Of a stretch of 64,000 bases of DNA, positions 33,163-44,712 are shown in pieces (position 1 is the stretch's first letter; every line of letters begins with the position of its first letter). The stretch lies in the NCBI GenBank assembly GCA_022496185.1, contig WTXG01000022.1, forward strand, positions 124,001-188,000, in the 5' to 3' direction. The notes beneath the pieces were generated by a model, which saw only the letters and a list, made by a program, of their open reading frames with translations, was not told where the DNA came from and ran no database searches. The stretch is from Multifurca ochricompacta. Taxonomy: Eukaryota; Basidiomycota; Agaricomycetes; Russulales; Russulaceae. A program made the position numbers and the translations under genes.

Positions 33163-33664
33163 TAGTGATGTTCCGGCCCGGCTTGGCCCAAAAGCCGCGG
33201 CTTTGGCTCGGCCTGAGGTGGCTCCGGCTTTCCTGAAGTCTGGGCCGAGCCAAAGCCGCCACAGACGGCTTGGCCCTGGCCCGGCTTGGCCCAAGCCGCG
33301 GCTTTTGGCAGAGAAAATTTTATGACATATAACTAGTAGTTATAGTTCAGCTAATCCAAATCTGACTTGGTGTGTTACATATTGCAAAGCTATATCGAAG
33401 AAAAAGTTTGAAATGCCGCGATAAACATGATCACGTGACCCAAATCAACCACTTTGTGATCAGATTTGTACTGATTTTGACGATTGCTAATGCATTTGTA
33501 TGTGCTGTTGAAAGCCGCGGCCTGAGCCGGCGGCTTTGGCTTTTAGTTTCTCTGAGCCAGGCCAAAGCCCTTGCTGGGCCGTCACAACGGCCTGGCTTGG
33601 CCCGGCCCAAACAGGCCCGGCTTGGCCCGGCTTCCGGCTTTGAGCCGGGCCAGGCACATCACTA
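33163..33664 (+). mobile_element. C3, 502-bp hAT-like element
   Basis: TAGTGATGTTCCGGCC..GGCACATCACTA with perfect 8-bp duplication GGTATGGG at 33155-33162 and 33665-33672. Same length and nearly the same sequence as 33714-34215. Non-coding; repeated GGCCCGGCTTGGCC motifs near both ends. Confidence 0.9.
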
Positions 33665-33701
33665 GGTATGGGTTGGGGTCAAGTCTTCATACCCCTCATG
33701 T

Positions 33702-34717
33702 TGTGAAACAGGCTAGTGATGTTCCGGCCCAGCTTGGCCCAAAAGCTGCGGCTTTGGCTCGGCCTGAGGCGGCTCCGGCTTTCCTGAAGTCTGGGCCGAG
33801 CCAAAGCCGCCACAGACGGCTTGGCCCTGGCCCGGCTTGGCCCAAGCCGCGGCTTTTGGCAGAGAGAATTTTATGACATATAACCAGTAGTTATAGTTCA
33901 GCTAATCCAAATATGACTTAGTGTGTTACGTATTGCAAAGCTATATCGAAGAAAAAGTTTGAAATGCCGCGATAAACATGATCACGTGACCCAAATCAAC
34001 CACTTTGTGATCAGATTTGTACTGATTTTGATGATTGCTATTGCACTTGTATGTACTGTTGAAAGCCGCGGCCTGAGCCGGCGGCTTTGGCTTTTAGTTT
34101 CTCTGAGCCGGGCCAAAGCCCTTGCTGGGCCGTCACAACAGCCTGGCTTGGCCCGGCCCAAACAGGCCCGGCTTGGCCTGGCTTCCAGCTTTGAGCCGGG
34201 CCAGGCACATCACTAAAACAGGCATGAGGCACAGCATACTAACTGTAAGTTGTTAGCAGGTTAGGCTAGACAAAGACAAGTTAACTTCAGAGATAGAAGA
34301 AACTCTATATTACTATACTACTGACCTAGACAAAGACAAGTTACTACAAGGAGCATTAGTCTCAAGGTATGATAGTAAGTAAGAGAAGGGACTTACACTT
34401 CAGAGATAGAAGAAACTCTGAAGTGTAAGAGACGAAACAGACACCCTTATATACCCAAGGGGGCCAGGGGAAATGGTCTGTGTGCACTGGGAATAAGTCC
34501 ACAGGTGCCGGACAATAAGTATGAGGGACAAAGGCTATTGGCCTATACAGGAATCACATGTTACATGGTGTATCAGTCAGCTACTGCGGAATGTGAGAAA
34601 GAAAGTAATAAAGATATTGTAAATAGTCTGAAACTCCGGTATCTAATCTAATCTACAAAGTAGCTAATCTAATCACCTGATGCCTGAAGCATCACCGAAC
34701 ATCTTCTGTGTTCAACA
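33702..34717 (-). repeat. Copia-A copy 2 3' LTR with C4 insertion
   Basis: TGTGAAACAGGC [C4] ATGAGGC..GTGTTCAACA; 506 bp once C4 and its duplication are removed. TATA box on the minus strand side (CTTATATACC, about 34440). Preceded on the element strand by a purine tract GGAGGGA (34718-34724). Confidence 0.8.
33714..34215 (+). mobile_element. C4, 502-bp hAT-like element inside the Copia-A LTR
   Basis: Same family and orientation as C3, with 8-bp duplication AAACAGGC at 33706-33713 and 34216-34223. It splits the terminal bases of the Copia-A LTR that starts at 33702, so it is younger than that insertion. Confidence 0.9.
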
Positions 34718-34969
34718 TCCCTCCATGCTGAAGGCATCTGGTCATAGATGGGAAATGAGTTGGATGAGCACACTGCCATCACAATTAAATGAGCATATTG
34801 CCAGCCAGAGATCCAACTTCTCTAACTCTTTGTGAGCTTTGCATACGAGTTGTATATTCGCTTATGCAGCTCTACACACCTCTTGCGTCACTCTCGAGGT
34901 CGAGAACGTGCTCATGTGGCATGGTGGGAAAGTGAGACTGGTATTCAAAGTCTCCAAATTCCAGCTCTC

Positions 34970-37900
34970 TCATTTCAGCATAAGTCCAAGTCCATTTACC
35001 ATGGTATCAAACAATGCTCTTGGTAGAGACTTAGTGAAGCCATCTGCCAGCATCTCACCAGTGGGGGTACGCACTAACTCAATTGTGTGTGACTCAATGT
35101 ACCCCCTAATGGCATGGTACTTGATAGGTATATGCTTTGACCGCCTTCCTGTGACTGGGTTTAATGCCAAATCCACGGCACCCTTGTTGTCACAGTGGAG
35201 TAGTATAGGGGAGGATACCTCATACCCTAATTCCTCCATAAAAGTCCTATACCACGCTGCCTGATTTGCAGCCTCAGAGAGGCTCATATATTCGGCCTCA
35301 GTGGTGGACTGTGCTACTGTTTTCTGCTTTCTGGAACACCATGAAATGGCACCATTCGCCAAGAAAAACACATAGCCTGAGGTAGAGTGGCAGTCCTCTT
35401 GATCTCCCCATGAGGAATCTGCAAAGCCATGAAGGCCACTCTCCCCATTCCCTCCAGAATACCGCAACTTGCAGTCTTTTGTACTATTTAAATACTTTAA
35501 GACATATTTTGCAAGTCGCATGTGATCTTGAGAGGGGTTGGAAGCATATTGACTAAGGCGCGCCACAGCAAAACTGATATTGGGTCTACTTCCAATCTGC
35601 ACCCATAGCAGAGACCCCATCAACTGTTGGTACTTCTTTATTTCAGAAGTAGATGCCTGGCCATCAAACTTGACCAGATGTACATCAGCGCCAGAGGGAA
35701 GAGGAGTATATACTCGGTTGGAATCCCTCATCCCAAACTTCTCAATAATAGATAAAACGTAGGCTGCTTGGTCAATTTCCAGTGTCTTGTTAGGACGATC
35801 CCTGGTGATGTTAACTCCAAGGTACGACTGGATTTCTCCCAAGTCAGTCATCTCATATCGATTAGATAGAGTTGACTTCAGCCACGTTATCCTATCATTT
35901 GAAGATCCAAGTATAGTGACGTCATCTACATAAAGAATGACGTAAAGTGAATCATCCTCCTCCTTTTGATGAAACACGTATACTCCTGCATCAGAGTATG
36001 TCCGAGTGAAGCCTAGTTCATTAAGAACTCCATGGAATTGTAGATTCCATGCTCAGGAAGCTTGTTTGAGGCCATACAATGCTTTTTGTAGCCTACAAAC
36101 TTTGGACTCTTGACCAGCAATGACGAAACCAACAGGTTGCTCCATATATATTTCTTCTTCCAGATCGCCATGTAGGAATGCCGATTTGACATCCATCTGG
36201 TGGATTTCCCAATCCTCTAGCGTAGCTAGCGCTAGTAGTAATCTAAGTGATTCAAATCTGGCGACTGGAGAGAATGTTTCGTCGAAGTCCACTCCTTCTA
36301 CTTGGGTGAACCCTTTTGCCACGAGCCTAGCACGAAACCATCCATCTGGTTTCAGCTTAAAAACCCATTTTGATTTTACCGCCTTTCTTCCTTTAGGAAG
36401 ATCTTCAAGGCGCCACACATTAAGTTTATCTAAGGCATCAATTTCATATTTACATGCCTCAAGCCATTCACTGGCATTATCAGACTGCATTGCCTCCTGA
36501 AAAGTCAGGGGGTCTCTATAAGAAACACCTGCGGCATTTAGCAACTCCATGTACCCAAGTCTGGAAGAACCCTGCACAAACTCAGCATTATCCTCATTAT
36601 AGAATCGAGGATTCATGCGACATGAACGTTTAGGACGAGCAGTATCAAGATCTAAATCTTCCTGCACTGCCTTGTCACGTTGCTGAGAGCGTGGACTTTC
36701 CCTAGTAAATACTGGTTGGGAAATTTTGCCAACAATCTTTTTCTTAGATTGTCTTTTGGCACGGGTTCTCTTGGGCAGTTCTGATGGCTCCAGAATTTGG
36801 GATGGAGGTGTCTGATAAATTGTTATATCATGTGTCTCATTTTCGGGTGTGGTAGGCTCAGGATTTACTTGAGGAGGTTCCACTTCCTCCTGTTCCTCAA
36901 CCTCGGCGTCCTTGTCTTCAGGAGCCTGAGGAACCGTGGCTATTGCTGGTTGAGGCTGGACAGGCCTCTCAACTTCTAAGACAAAAGGTGTAACTTTTTC
37001 CTTTTGCTTTCCCTTGTTGTCCTTGGCAAGGTTGGATGGGAAGGACCCTTCATCAAATGTCACATCTCTTGACAATATGAAGGATCAAGTATGCATGTCC
37101 CAAAGAAGGTATCCTTTAGAGTGGGGTGCATACCCGACAAAGACTGTCTCCCTGGCTTTGTGATCCAGTTTATGTCTTTTGTCCTCTGGGACAGTATAAT
37201 AGGCTAAGCAGCCAAATATTTTAAAGTAAGAGACATCTGGAATGTCCCCATCCAGAAGCTCAAGCGGTGTCCTCCACTTATTAGAGTGGATAGGCGTTCT
37301 ATTGTATATGTGACAGGCTGTTCGCACTGCACATTCCCAGAAACCAAGGGAAAGACCAGCATGATGCAGCATACTGGTGGCCTTTTCCATGATGGTTCTG
37401 TTGAACCTTTCAGCCCTTCTGTTCTGTTGTGGGGAATATGGCATTGTCAATTTATGCTCTATGCCAGCCTGCTCAAGTATTGACTTCAGCTCCCTATTGA
37501 CAAATTCGCCACCTCGGTCTGTATGTAAGGTCTTTATTTTCTTGTCTGTTTTATTTTCCAAGAATGCCTTAATATTACAGAAGACCAATGTAAAATCACT
37601 TTTTGCTTTCATAGCAACAACTAAAGCTGTCCTGCTAAAGTCGTCTATGAAAGTGGCGAAGTATAGGTTTCCTTGAATTGAAGTACATTGCAGAGGACCA
37701 ACTAAGTCACTATGAATGACCTCCAAGGGTGCTGAAGCTCTCTTTTGAGAGGGAGGGAATGGAAGATGGTGTGATTTTCCCATTTCACAGCCATAACACA
37801 GCTTGTCTTCCACTTGGCTATTATCTATGTTAAGGCCTTTTACAGCCTTAGGAGCATGTCTTTTGAGGGCCTCTTTTGACATATGACCCATGCGCAAATG

Positions 37901-39327
37901 CCAGGTTTCAAGGCTAGTTGATGCAGATTTGTGGGAAGCAGTATTTAGATTCTGCATAGTTTTCCCAAAGACCCAATAGAGTCCCATAGCCTTGACACCT
38001 TCTGCTATTATTGCATTATTATACTTTATTTTGACTTCAGTGGGAGAAAATTCCACTGAGCCACCTTTGTCTGTGATGCAGCTTGTCGACAGTATTCTTT
38101 CACTGCCAGGCATATAGAACACATTGTTCAACTCTAACTCATAATTATTGCGAGTTTTGAGTACAACTTTGCCTGTTCCTTTGACTTCAACTATGGATCC
38201 ATCACCAATTGTCACTGAATGCCCTTTATGTGGGTAATACTCAGAAAAATCATCTAAGTATGGTGTATAATGGGTGGTGGCTCCACTATCCATCATCCAA
38301 GGGTTGCTGCCATCATCGACTTCTTGCGTATGCTCCGTCATCATATAAAGTGAAATGCGAGGTGTCTCATGCACCTCCTGTATTCTGCCGCTACCATTAA
38401 CTACGGTAGCTACTTGTGTGGAGTTATTATGTACACTGGGGCCTTGCCCCTTCCTCTTGTTGCCCTTTTTGCCTGCATCAGCATTGGCTCTGTCCTGTTT
38501 CCTTTGCCGACATTCATTAGCCTTGTGGCCCAGCTTCTGGCAATAGAAGCAGGTGACATCATTGGACGATGATGCACCTGCAGGAGGTGGCATGAAAGAT
38601 ACTTGTTTTTTAATTTTGTTTTTGTTGACATGGGCTGCCTTGTTAAGGGCAGCCCCAACACCACTTCCTGCGGGGCTGGCTAGTCGGCTTTCCTCATTTA
38701 GGAACCTTTGTACAAGGTCCTGAGGGGAAAGGCGGTCAGGGGACCTGACGCCAGGATTGAGCCAGCAATGGCTGAGTAGGATGGAGGTAGGGATTGGAGC
38801 AAAATAAAGCTCATCTGGAGATCAGAGATCTCCATCCCATTTTCCTTAAGAGTACTCCTCACATCCAACACACGCTGCAACTGGGGTCTGAATTGCTTTC
38901 CTTCTTCCAAGCGGAAGGAGGATACAGAACACCACAAGTTGTAGGTGGCCATGCTACCTACTGAGCCGTAGAGCGATTCCAGACGCTCATACTTGGCATT
39001 GACAGAGGGGTAAGCTCTGTCAGAGGCAATTTGGGAGTATGTTTCTGGCGATGTGACCATCACCAGAACTCCCATGAGGACTTCCTCCACCCTATTCCAT
39101 TCTTGGTACATAGGCTCAGACCAAAGCGCAAAGCGCTTGGCGTACTCGTCATCCTTTTCTCCATCTTCTGGCTTCGGAGCATTTAGGAATTCAGGGGCAT
39201 CATGTGTAATGTGCCTCTTCATTCCATTGATCCTGAGCAGGGCAGTGAAGGACACCGACCACTGCTGCCAGTTGGAGCTGTCAAGCTTGTCGAACTTGAA
39301 GGTAGGGGGGAAGACGATGGAAGACAT
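34970..39327 (-). pseudogene. Copia-A copy 2 Gag-Pol polyprotein
   Basis: Starts ATG 39327 (MSSIVFPPTFKFDKLDSSNW). Order: gag; CCHC knuckle CFYCQKLGHKANEC; protease DSGATTHYTPY (about 38270-38300); pre-integrase WHLRMGHMS; integrase core (FIDDFSRTALV, HTDRGGEFVNRELK); RT (VWRLEDLPKGRK, QMDVKSAFLHG, VILYVDDVTILG near 35920, catalytic YVDD intact); RNase H (STTEAEYMSLSEA, to MLK stop 34970). Damage: one frameshift near 38740 in gag, TGA at 37085 (MHT*SFIL) and TGA at 36053 (KQAS*AWN). Both TGAs lie in a continuous frame at likely arginine sites. This is the Copia order, with integrase before RT. Confidence 0.9.
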
Positions 39328-40250
39328 TTGAGATGATTTAAGAAGGTTGATCCTGGTTCCAAGGAGCAGTTAGAACCAGTTGTCCAGGTCTCATTTAAGA
39401 GGGCCTGTCCATTCTGTGGCGCTATGCTTCAGAACTTAAAAAAGTCCTGCCTCTGATGTGCGACTTCTAAGTAGTATAGTAAGCTGTCTAGCGCCATCTA
39501 CAACAAGTCCTAAGCCCACATCAGGGGGACATTGTGTAAATAGATGGGGAGTCATGTCATGGAGGAGCCAACCGCAAGTTCCACTAGAGACAAAGGGTAT
39601 AGAGCCCTTCCTCTAGTGCTGGTGGTGGAGTCCATGATTAAGCCCTAGATGATTGGGGCCATGACTATAGTAGACTATTAGGTTTCCTCTGGTTGGGGCA
39701 AACCCCCAATGAAAGCAGTGGGTACTTCTGCCCAGAGACGAAACCCTCTAGCTACTGTGTATCTACTATAGTAGTTCAAGCCTACTTGTATCGAGCCCAA
39801 GCGTCATGGGAGTGACTACCTATGCCTTGTTCTAGACCCTAAACTCTACCAGCAGGTCACTAAACCTGGCTTACAGATTGAGCCAAGCATTGACTGAACC
39901 TATAGCTCCAAGCCTTCTGGGCAAGGGGCCTACTAAGACTATGGATGGGACGAAAACCCAGCTACAACTAAGAATACTATTTACTTAGAGCACACATGAG
40001 GAACTCAAGGTGTTTCACCCACTTAGGGTCCCTCATCACCTCTTGCAAGAATCCCCTGAGGGACTAGCCAGACAGATCAAGGTGGGTGCATAAAGCGCAC
40101 CACCTTGTGGACAGTTAAGGGCAAGGAGAGAAGTAAATCGAAGCTCACAAAAGTTGACTGATTGGGAGGGGAGTCTTGAAGCTTTTGTGTGAGCTTGAAG
40201 AAAAAGGTTGGACTGATCAAATAAAAATACAGATTAGTCAAGCGTGCCCA
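39328..40250 (-). other. Copia-A copy 2 untranslated leader
   Basis: Collinear with 2108-3028; no ORF. Lies between primer-binding site and gag start. Confidence 0.7.
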
Positions 40251-40262
40251 GGGCCCATAACC
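40251..40262 (-). other. Copia-A copy 2 primer-binding site
   Basis: Minus strand GGTTATGGGCCC, immediately after the LTR, complementary to the initiator tRNA-Met anticodon region. Identical to 3029-3040. Confidence 0.65.
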
Positions 40263-40362
40263 TGTGAAACAGGCATGAGGCGCAGCATACTAACTGTAAG
40301 TTGTCTAGCCTAACCCACTAACAACTTACAGTTAGTATGCTGCACCTCATGCCTGTTTCACA
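40263..40362. repeat. Inverted Copia LTR termini junction, 100-bp palindrome
   Basis: TGTGAAACAGGCATGAGGCG..GTAAGTTG on the left and its complement ending TGTTTCACA on the right, with about 15 bases between. The arms of about 42 bp differ only at one CpG/TpG. The left arm is the end of the 5' LTR of copy 2; the right arm is an LTR end in plus orientation abutting Gypsy-5. Confidence 0.75.
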
Positions 40363-40654
40363 AATTCACCTGGTCTTCCATGCCAGACTTCTGACACCAT
40401 ACAAAGAGACGTCCCTGCATGGGGAAAATTTCCCAAGACCTCCCCCTGAACTAATCAATGGAGAAGTGGAGTGGGAAGTGGAGCGAATTCTAGACTCCTC
40501 ACATAAAGGCCGAGGGCACAAGCTGCATTACCTAGTCAAGTGGAAAGGATTCCCAGACTCTGACAACTCCTGGGAACCAGCCAGGGGTATCTTTGCCCCA
40601 GTTCTTATCACAGAGTTTCACACCCATCACCCAGAAGCGCCGAAGAACAGTTAA
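40363..40654 (+). pseudogene. pol: Gypsy-5 Pol C-terminus with chromodomain
   Basis: Encodes WEVERILDSSHKGRGHKLHY, LVKWKGFPDSDNSWEPARG and a short tail ending EAPKNS with TAA at 40652. The aromatic and acidic residues of a chromodomain (Y, W, W, E) are present. No internal stop in this short piece, so it documents the arginine/lysine codons lost to TGA in Gypsy-1. Confidence 0.8.
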
Positions 40655-40731
40655 AAGGAGACAACCCCAAGCCCTAGTGGAACCCCCAGTACATGCTCCC
40701 CCAGCAACATCCTACAACCCAACAATCTATT

Positions 40732-41933
40732 ATGTCTTTCATCGCTGCCAATGCCACTGTCGATGCTTTCACCTCCTCTTCCATAGTTGTTGTCAAAAAC
40801 TTCCCCTCCGCTCACCCTTCCACTCATCCCTCTTCACCAATTGACTATGAAGCTGCTGCAGCTTGAGTCAAGAATCAGTCTCCCAACCCGAATGATGACT
40901 TTGAACACAGTGAGGAGCCGCACCCAAATGATCTGTTGGGTATGGAATTGGATGATGAAGTACCTGAATTCCTGTTCTTTGCTAACAACCCCAATTCCTT
41001 GATGTACTTTCCCCTCGAGATCACCATGGCGGATGGAACAACCGCTATCGCCAAATACATCTTCTACACCAATGGAGGAATGGATGTCGCTGGGTGTATG
41101 AAGAAAGACGGCCCTGTTTATGGGGCCCCAGTTTACTTGGAGGAAAGGTACACAGGCCGTCTTCATCACACCATGACTGATGAACAGCTCAGGCACCTTG
41201 CTGCTGAAGACTCTCGAGCCTTGCAATCAACGAGGTATTGAATGATATGCAGCTCCCATGTCTCAAGGCAGAGGTGATGAGATTGTGGAAGAATCTGACA
41301 TTATGTACGACACTGAACCAGCAATACAAAGAACACGCAAAGATGATGGCACAATTGACCAATGGGATGTTCCAAGTAGAACAGGAGTTGGTGGAGATTC
41401 AGAAAAGGTTGGAGATGGGAGATGCATACCAGACTATCACTGAAAGGTATGCCGATACGTATGCACGACCTCTTCCCCCACAATCATTGGGGGCTGCCCT
41501 GCGGCTGCTGCCAAATCGGTTCGAGATGCCACGTATGCACGAAAACCCCTGAGGAGAGACTTGCTGGCGATGCAACAGCAAGTACCATATCAGCTGGAAT
41601 TTCCCCCTCAATCGCAAATGGTGCAGGCATTGTTGCAGCAACCTTCATTGGAGCCGGTTCTGCATATTCCACTGTGTAGGGGTTGCCCTGACAATCATCA
41701 ACCCATCGGGATGGTGCGGCAAATGCCTCTGACACAACACAGGGCACCGTGAGCTGGACTGTCCCGTCCATGACCTCTGCCACTCCTGTGGTCAGTGCAG
41801 CCCTTACGGGTTCCTCCACGCCCATCGATGCCCTCAGGACTCAGACAAGGAGAATTACACACTGGATGACTGTAATGTAGCTGACAATTACCTGGATCTA
41901 GTACAGGATGATGATGGTACGAGTCATTTCTAG
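40732..41933 (+). pseudogene. Gypsy-5 ORF3, accessory zinc-knuckle protein
   Basis: ATG 40732 (MSFIAANATVDAF), 80 bases after the pol stop. It matches Gypsy-1 ORF3 throughout: PEFLFFANNPNSLMYFPLEI, YIFYTNGGMDVAGCMKKDGP, YTGRLHHTM, a helical stretch, a CCHC cluster in which the last Cys is Phe (CWRCNSKYHISWNF, about 41563-41604), the C-rich tail and the end LVQDDDGTSHF with TAG 41931. A TGA at about 40864 and a one-base loss near 41222 break it. The independent copy shows which parts are conserved. Confidence 0.75.
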
Positions 41934-41964
41934 CTGGGTCAGCTAGAACCAGAAGAGGGGGTGA

Positions 41965-42554
41965 TGTTACAATCCCTGCCAAGTAACCCTGTTTTCTTTA
42001 CCATTCCCAATGACAACCCCTCGTTACCACCTACTCTGCACTTCATGATCACATCTCCATCCTGGGATCCCTCACGTGCCTTACTCCCATCCCCGTGACT
42101 CGCTTTGGACTTATTGATGCACTGTTTACCTATGATTGTTCCCTTATCTCTTTATCGTGTTATCTTTAAGACTGGACACTTACTTAATTCCCTATCAGAA
42201 GCAAGGCTTTACGCCCTCCGCTTTCATATATTCAGGCCCACCTGACTCCAGAGTCCTTATCTCATAGACGCCCACCTTGTTATGTATATAAGCCCGCTGT
42301 AGCTACACTGTAGACTTCAGACTTGACTTATTGAATACATCGGTGCCTGTCTTCTGGACATCTCCCTTGCAACTCTGACTCAATTGTCTCGGGTGCTTCT
42401 GGCACTCTCCTGCTCAACATCATCTTAGGGAACAGCCCCCTTTGACTTTGACTCATTTCACTTGAACTCCAAGAAGCCTTATTGGTTTCTTATCTGAACC
42501 CACGAATCGCGCTGTCACACAAGTTGTGTGGAATGTCCCGCACCAGGCATAACA
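41965..42554 (+). repeat. Gypsy-5 3' LTR
   Basis: 590 bp, TGTTACAATCC..GCATAACA. TATA box TATATAAG (about 42286-42293), then AGACTTGACTT, the CpG-decayed form of the 11-base predicted transcript start. Same subfamily as the solo LTR at 47673-48259. Confidence 0.88.
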
Positions 42555-42941
42555 AGCATGACAATAAGTAGAATAAATATAGTTATTTAAATGTGACAAG
42601 ACAGAAAGAATGTGTTGTGTGCAATGTCTCTGAATCAATGATCTGACACACTTTAGATTATCTTATCATAATTATAAGATCAGGAGCCCCAACAATCCTG
42701 TGGCTACTGGCCCATCTCAACAGCAGGTATGCTTCCATTTTTCAAGAAGTAACTATTATTAAATTTAATCCAAAGAACAAGGACAATGCTCAATTTTCTG
42801 TTGACTGCTGGGAAGTGAGGGTGAGATCACTGTGTTAAGGAGGCCCCAAGATGCAATAAATAGATCCTCCATCCATGTGGTGGAGTCTTACAGCTTTGCC
42901 TTACCATGACAGATCAGCCTGCCCAAGGACCAGATTGTCAA
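42555..42941. other. Unassigned non-coding sequence
   Basis: A/T-rich, no ORF above noise and no repeat recognised; lies between the Gypsy-5 LTR and D5. Confidence 0.45.
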
Positions 42942-43503
42942 TAGTGATTGTCAAGGGTTTTCATACCCGCGTGGGTAAGTGCCACAGGTTTTGCCAGGTA
43001 CGGGTACAGGTATACAGCTCCCAACCCATGGAAACCCATACCTGTGTGGCCAGTTTGGCGGGTATAGGCACCAATTATGCATTGACAAGATCAGTAGAAA
43101 TTCTAAGATAAAACACATCTGCAGCCACAAAAATAAAAGATCTCGTCTGATGTATGCTACAGGGTATCTTTAAATATGTTCTAGTATTATCATATGAAAT
43201 ATCAAAGCAGATCAACAGTGCAATGTAAAATAAAAGTGTTATCAGTGATCCACTTCTTGAAAATCATGATGCATCTGTTTTATTAACATGCGATCAATTC
43301 TGCCAGTCTGGCACTATCTAAAATACTCTCTAGACTACTTTAGACTATAATATAATCAAATTATCAAATTAGTTTACTGAATTAAGGCCTGTGTGTATCT
43401 ACAAGCTGCATGGGGCAGTGACTACATTGCATCGCATGGTGGTCTGACCTCCTTCCTATTAAGGAAGGTTGACTTAAATGTGCAGGACAGTCACACTTGT
43501 ATG

Positions 43504-44652
43504 TAGTGTTTAAAAGTCCAGTCCAGTCCGGTTTTTTCAATATATTTCATGTGGACTGGACTGGCAACTGGTCTACAGTAACTCAAATATACTGCAACTG
43601 CAGACTGGACCGCTTAGGACCGGTCCATACCAGTCCGGTTTCAGTCCAACAACCGGTTGCAACCGGTTTTCATGCAACCAGTTCACAACCGGTCTGAACC
43701 AGTCCGAACTGGTCAGAGGTCAGTTCCCAGACACTTTCAAGACAAGAGATAAGCTAAAGTTAACCACATAAACTAAACTGTAGGAATATTGGTCATATAT
43801 CATGGACTGGTTATTACAAGGAAAGATTAGATTAGATAAAGACAGAGCATTCTAATATAGATAACTACCATTAAACACTGCACAGAATGCAGATAGTGAT
43901 GGATGCATAAGGCTTAAGGCAATCAGAGACACTCAGAATTGTGCATAGAGCAAGTATATTACTATTACTACTATCCTACAAAGTTTCAGATCAGATCTTG
44001 CATCTGATCTGAAGTGAGACAAGAATCAGTTGCAGTGACTCAAAAAGGTGATTCAATGATGCATCAGATTAAATTGCCTATATCTCCATGAATACCACTC
44101 ATAATTACATCATTCCTTTTTTGGTATAAAGCTATTATGTACATCTGCCAGGCCTACACCAAACACGTGGCTCTGTTTGGCCTAGCTTTGTTATTAATTT
44201 ACAAATAACCAGAGAGTGCCAAACATTGAATCACATTTTTGAGTCACTGTAACTGATTCTTGTCTCACTTCAGATCAGATGCATGATCTGATCTGAAACT
44301 TTGTAGGATAGTAGTAATAGTAATATACTTGCTCTATGCACAATTCTGAGTGTCTCTGATTGCCTTAAGCCTTATGCATCCATCACTATCTGCATTCTGT
44401 GCAGTTTTCAATGGTAGTTATCTATATTAGAATGCTCTATCTTATCTTATCTTTAAGGCACCAAAAAGACCGGTCCAGACCGGTCCATACCGGTCTAGTC
44501 CGGTTTTTAGGCAGTCTATCATTGTTGATGGACTGCAGACTGCATGTGTGAAAAATTGGGGCAACTGCAACTGGTGGTCCGGTTGCCATCAGTCCAGTCC
44601 GGTCTGGTTTGCAGTCTTTTTTCGGTCCAATGGACCGGACTTTTAAACACTA
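43504..44652. mobile_element. hAT-A non-autonomous derivative, 1149 bp
   Basis: Ends TAGTGTTTAAAAGTCC and its complement are shared with hAT-A at 3141/10297, as are about 200 bp of subterminal sequence with CCGGT repeats. Perfect 8-bp duplication CTTGTATG at 43496-43503 and 44653-44660. The centre is unrelated to hAT-A and forms a long inverted repeat. No coding capacity. Confidence 0.92.
43823..44453. repeat. Long inverted repeat inside the hAT-A derivative
   Basis: Arms 43823-44058 and 44224-44453 are near-identical inverted copies separated by about 165 bases. Transcription would give a long hairpin RNA. It may itself be a foldback element inserted in the derivative; no duplication was identified. 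Confidence 0.8.
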
Positions 44653-44712
44653 CTTGTATGAAATGAAAGCAGAATAATAAAATAATAATGTAAATAAAGG
44701 ATCCATTTAATC

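Larger units (their letters stand above)
33702..40303 (-). mobile_element. Copia-A copy 2, nearly complete Ty1/Copia element
   Basis: On the minus strand: truncated 5' LTR (40263-40303), primer-binding site, leader (39328-40250), gag-pol (34970-39327) and 3' LTR (33702-34717, opened by C4). Its right end joins an inverted LTR terminus (40304-40362), so no target duplication can be scored. Confidence 0.9.
40363..42554 (+). mobile_element. Gypsy-5, 3' end of a chromodomain Gypsy element
   Basis: Begins abruptly within the integrase tail of pol (IHLVFHARLLTPYKET) and runs through the chromodomain, ORF3, polypurine tract (41951-41961) and a 590-bp 3' LTR. The 5' part is lost at the Copia LTR junction. 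Collinear with 16380-18575 of Gypsy-1 but clearly another subfamily. Confidence 0.88.
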
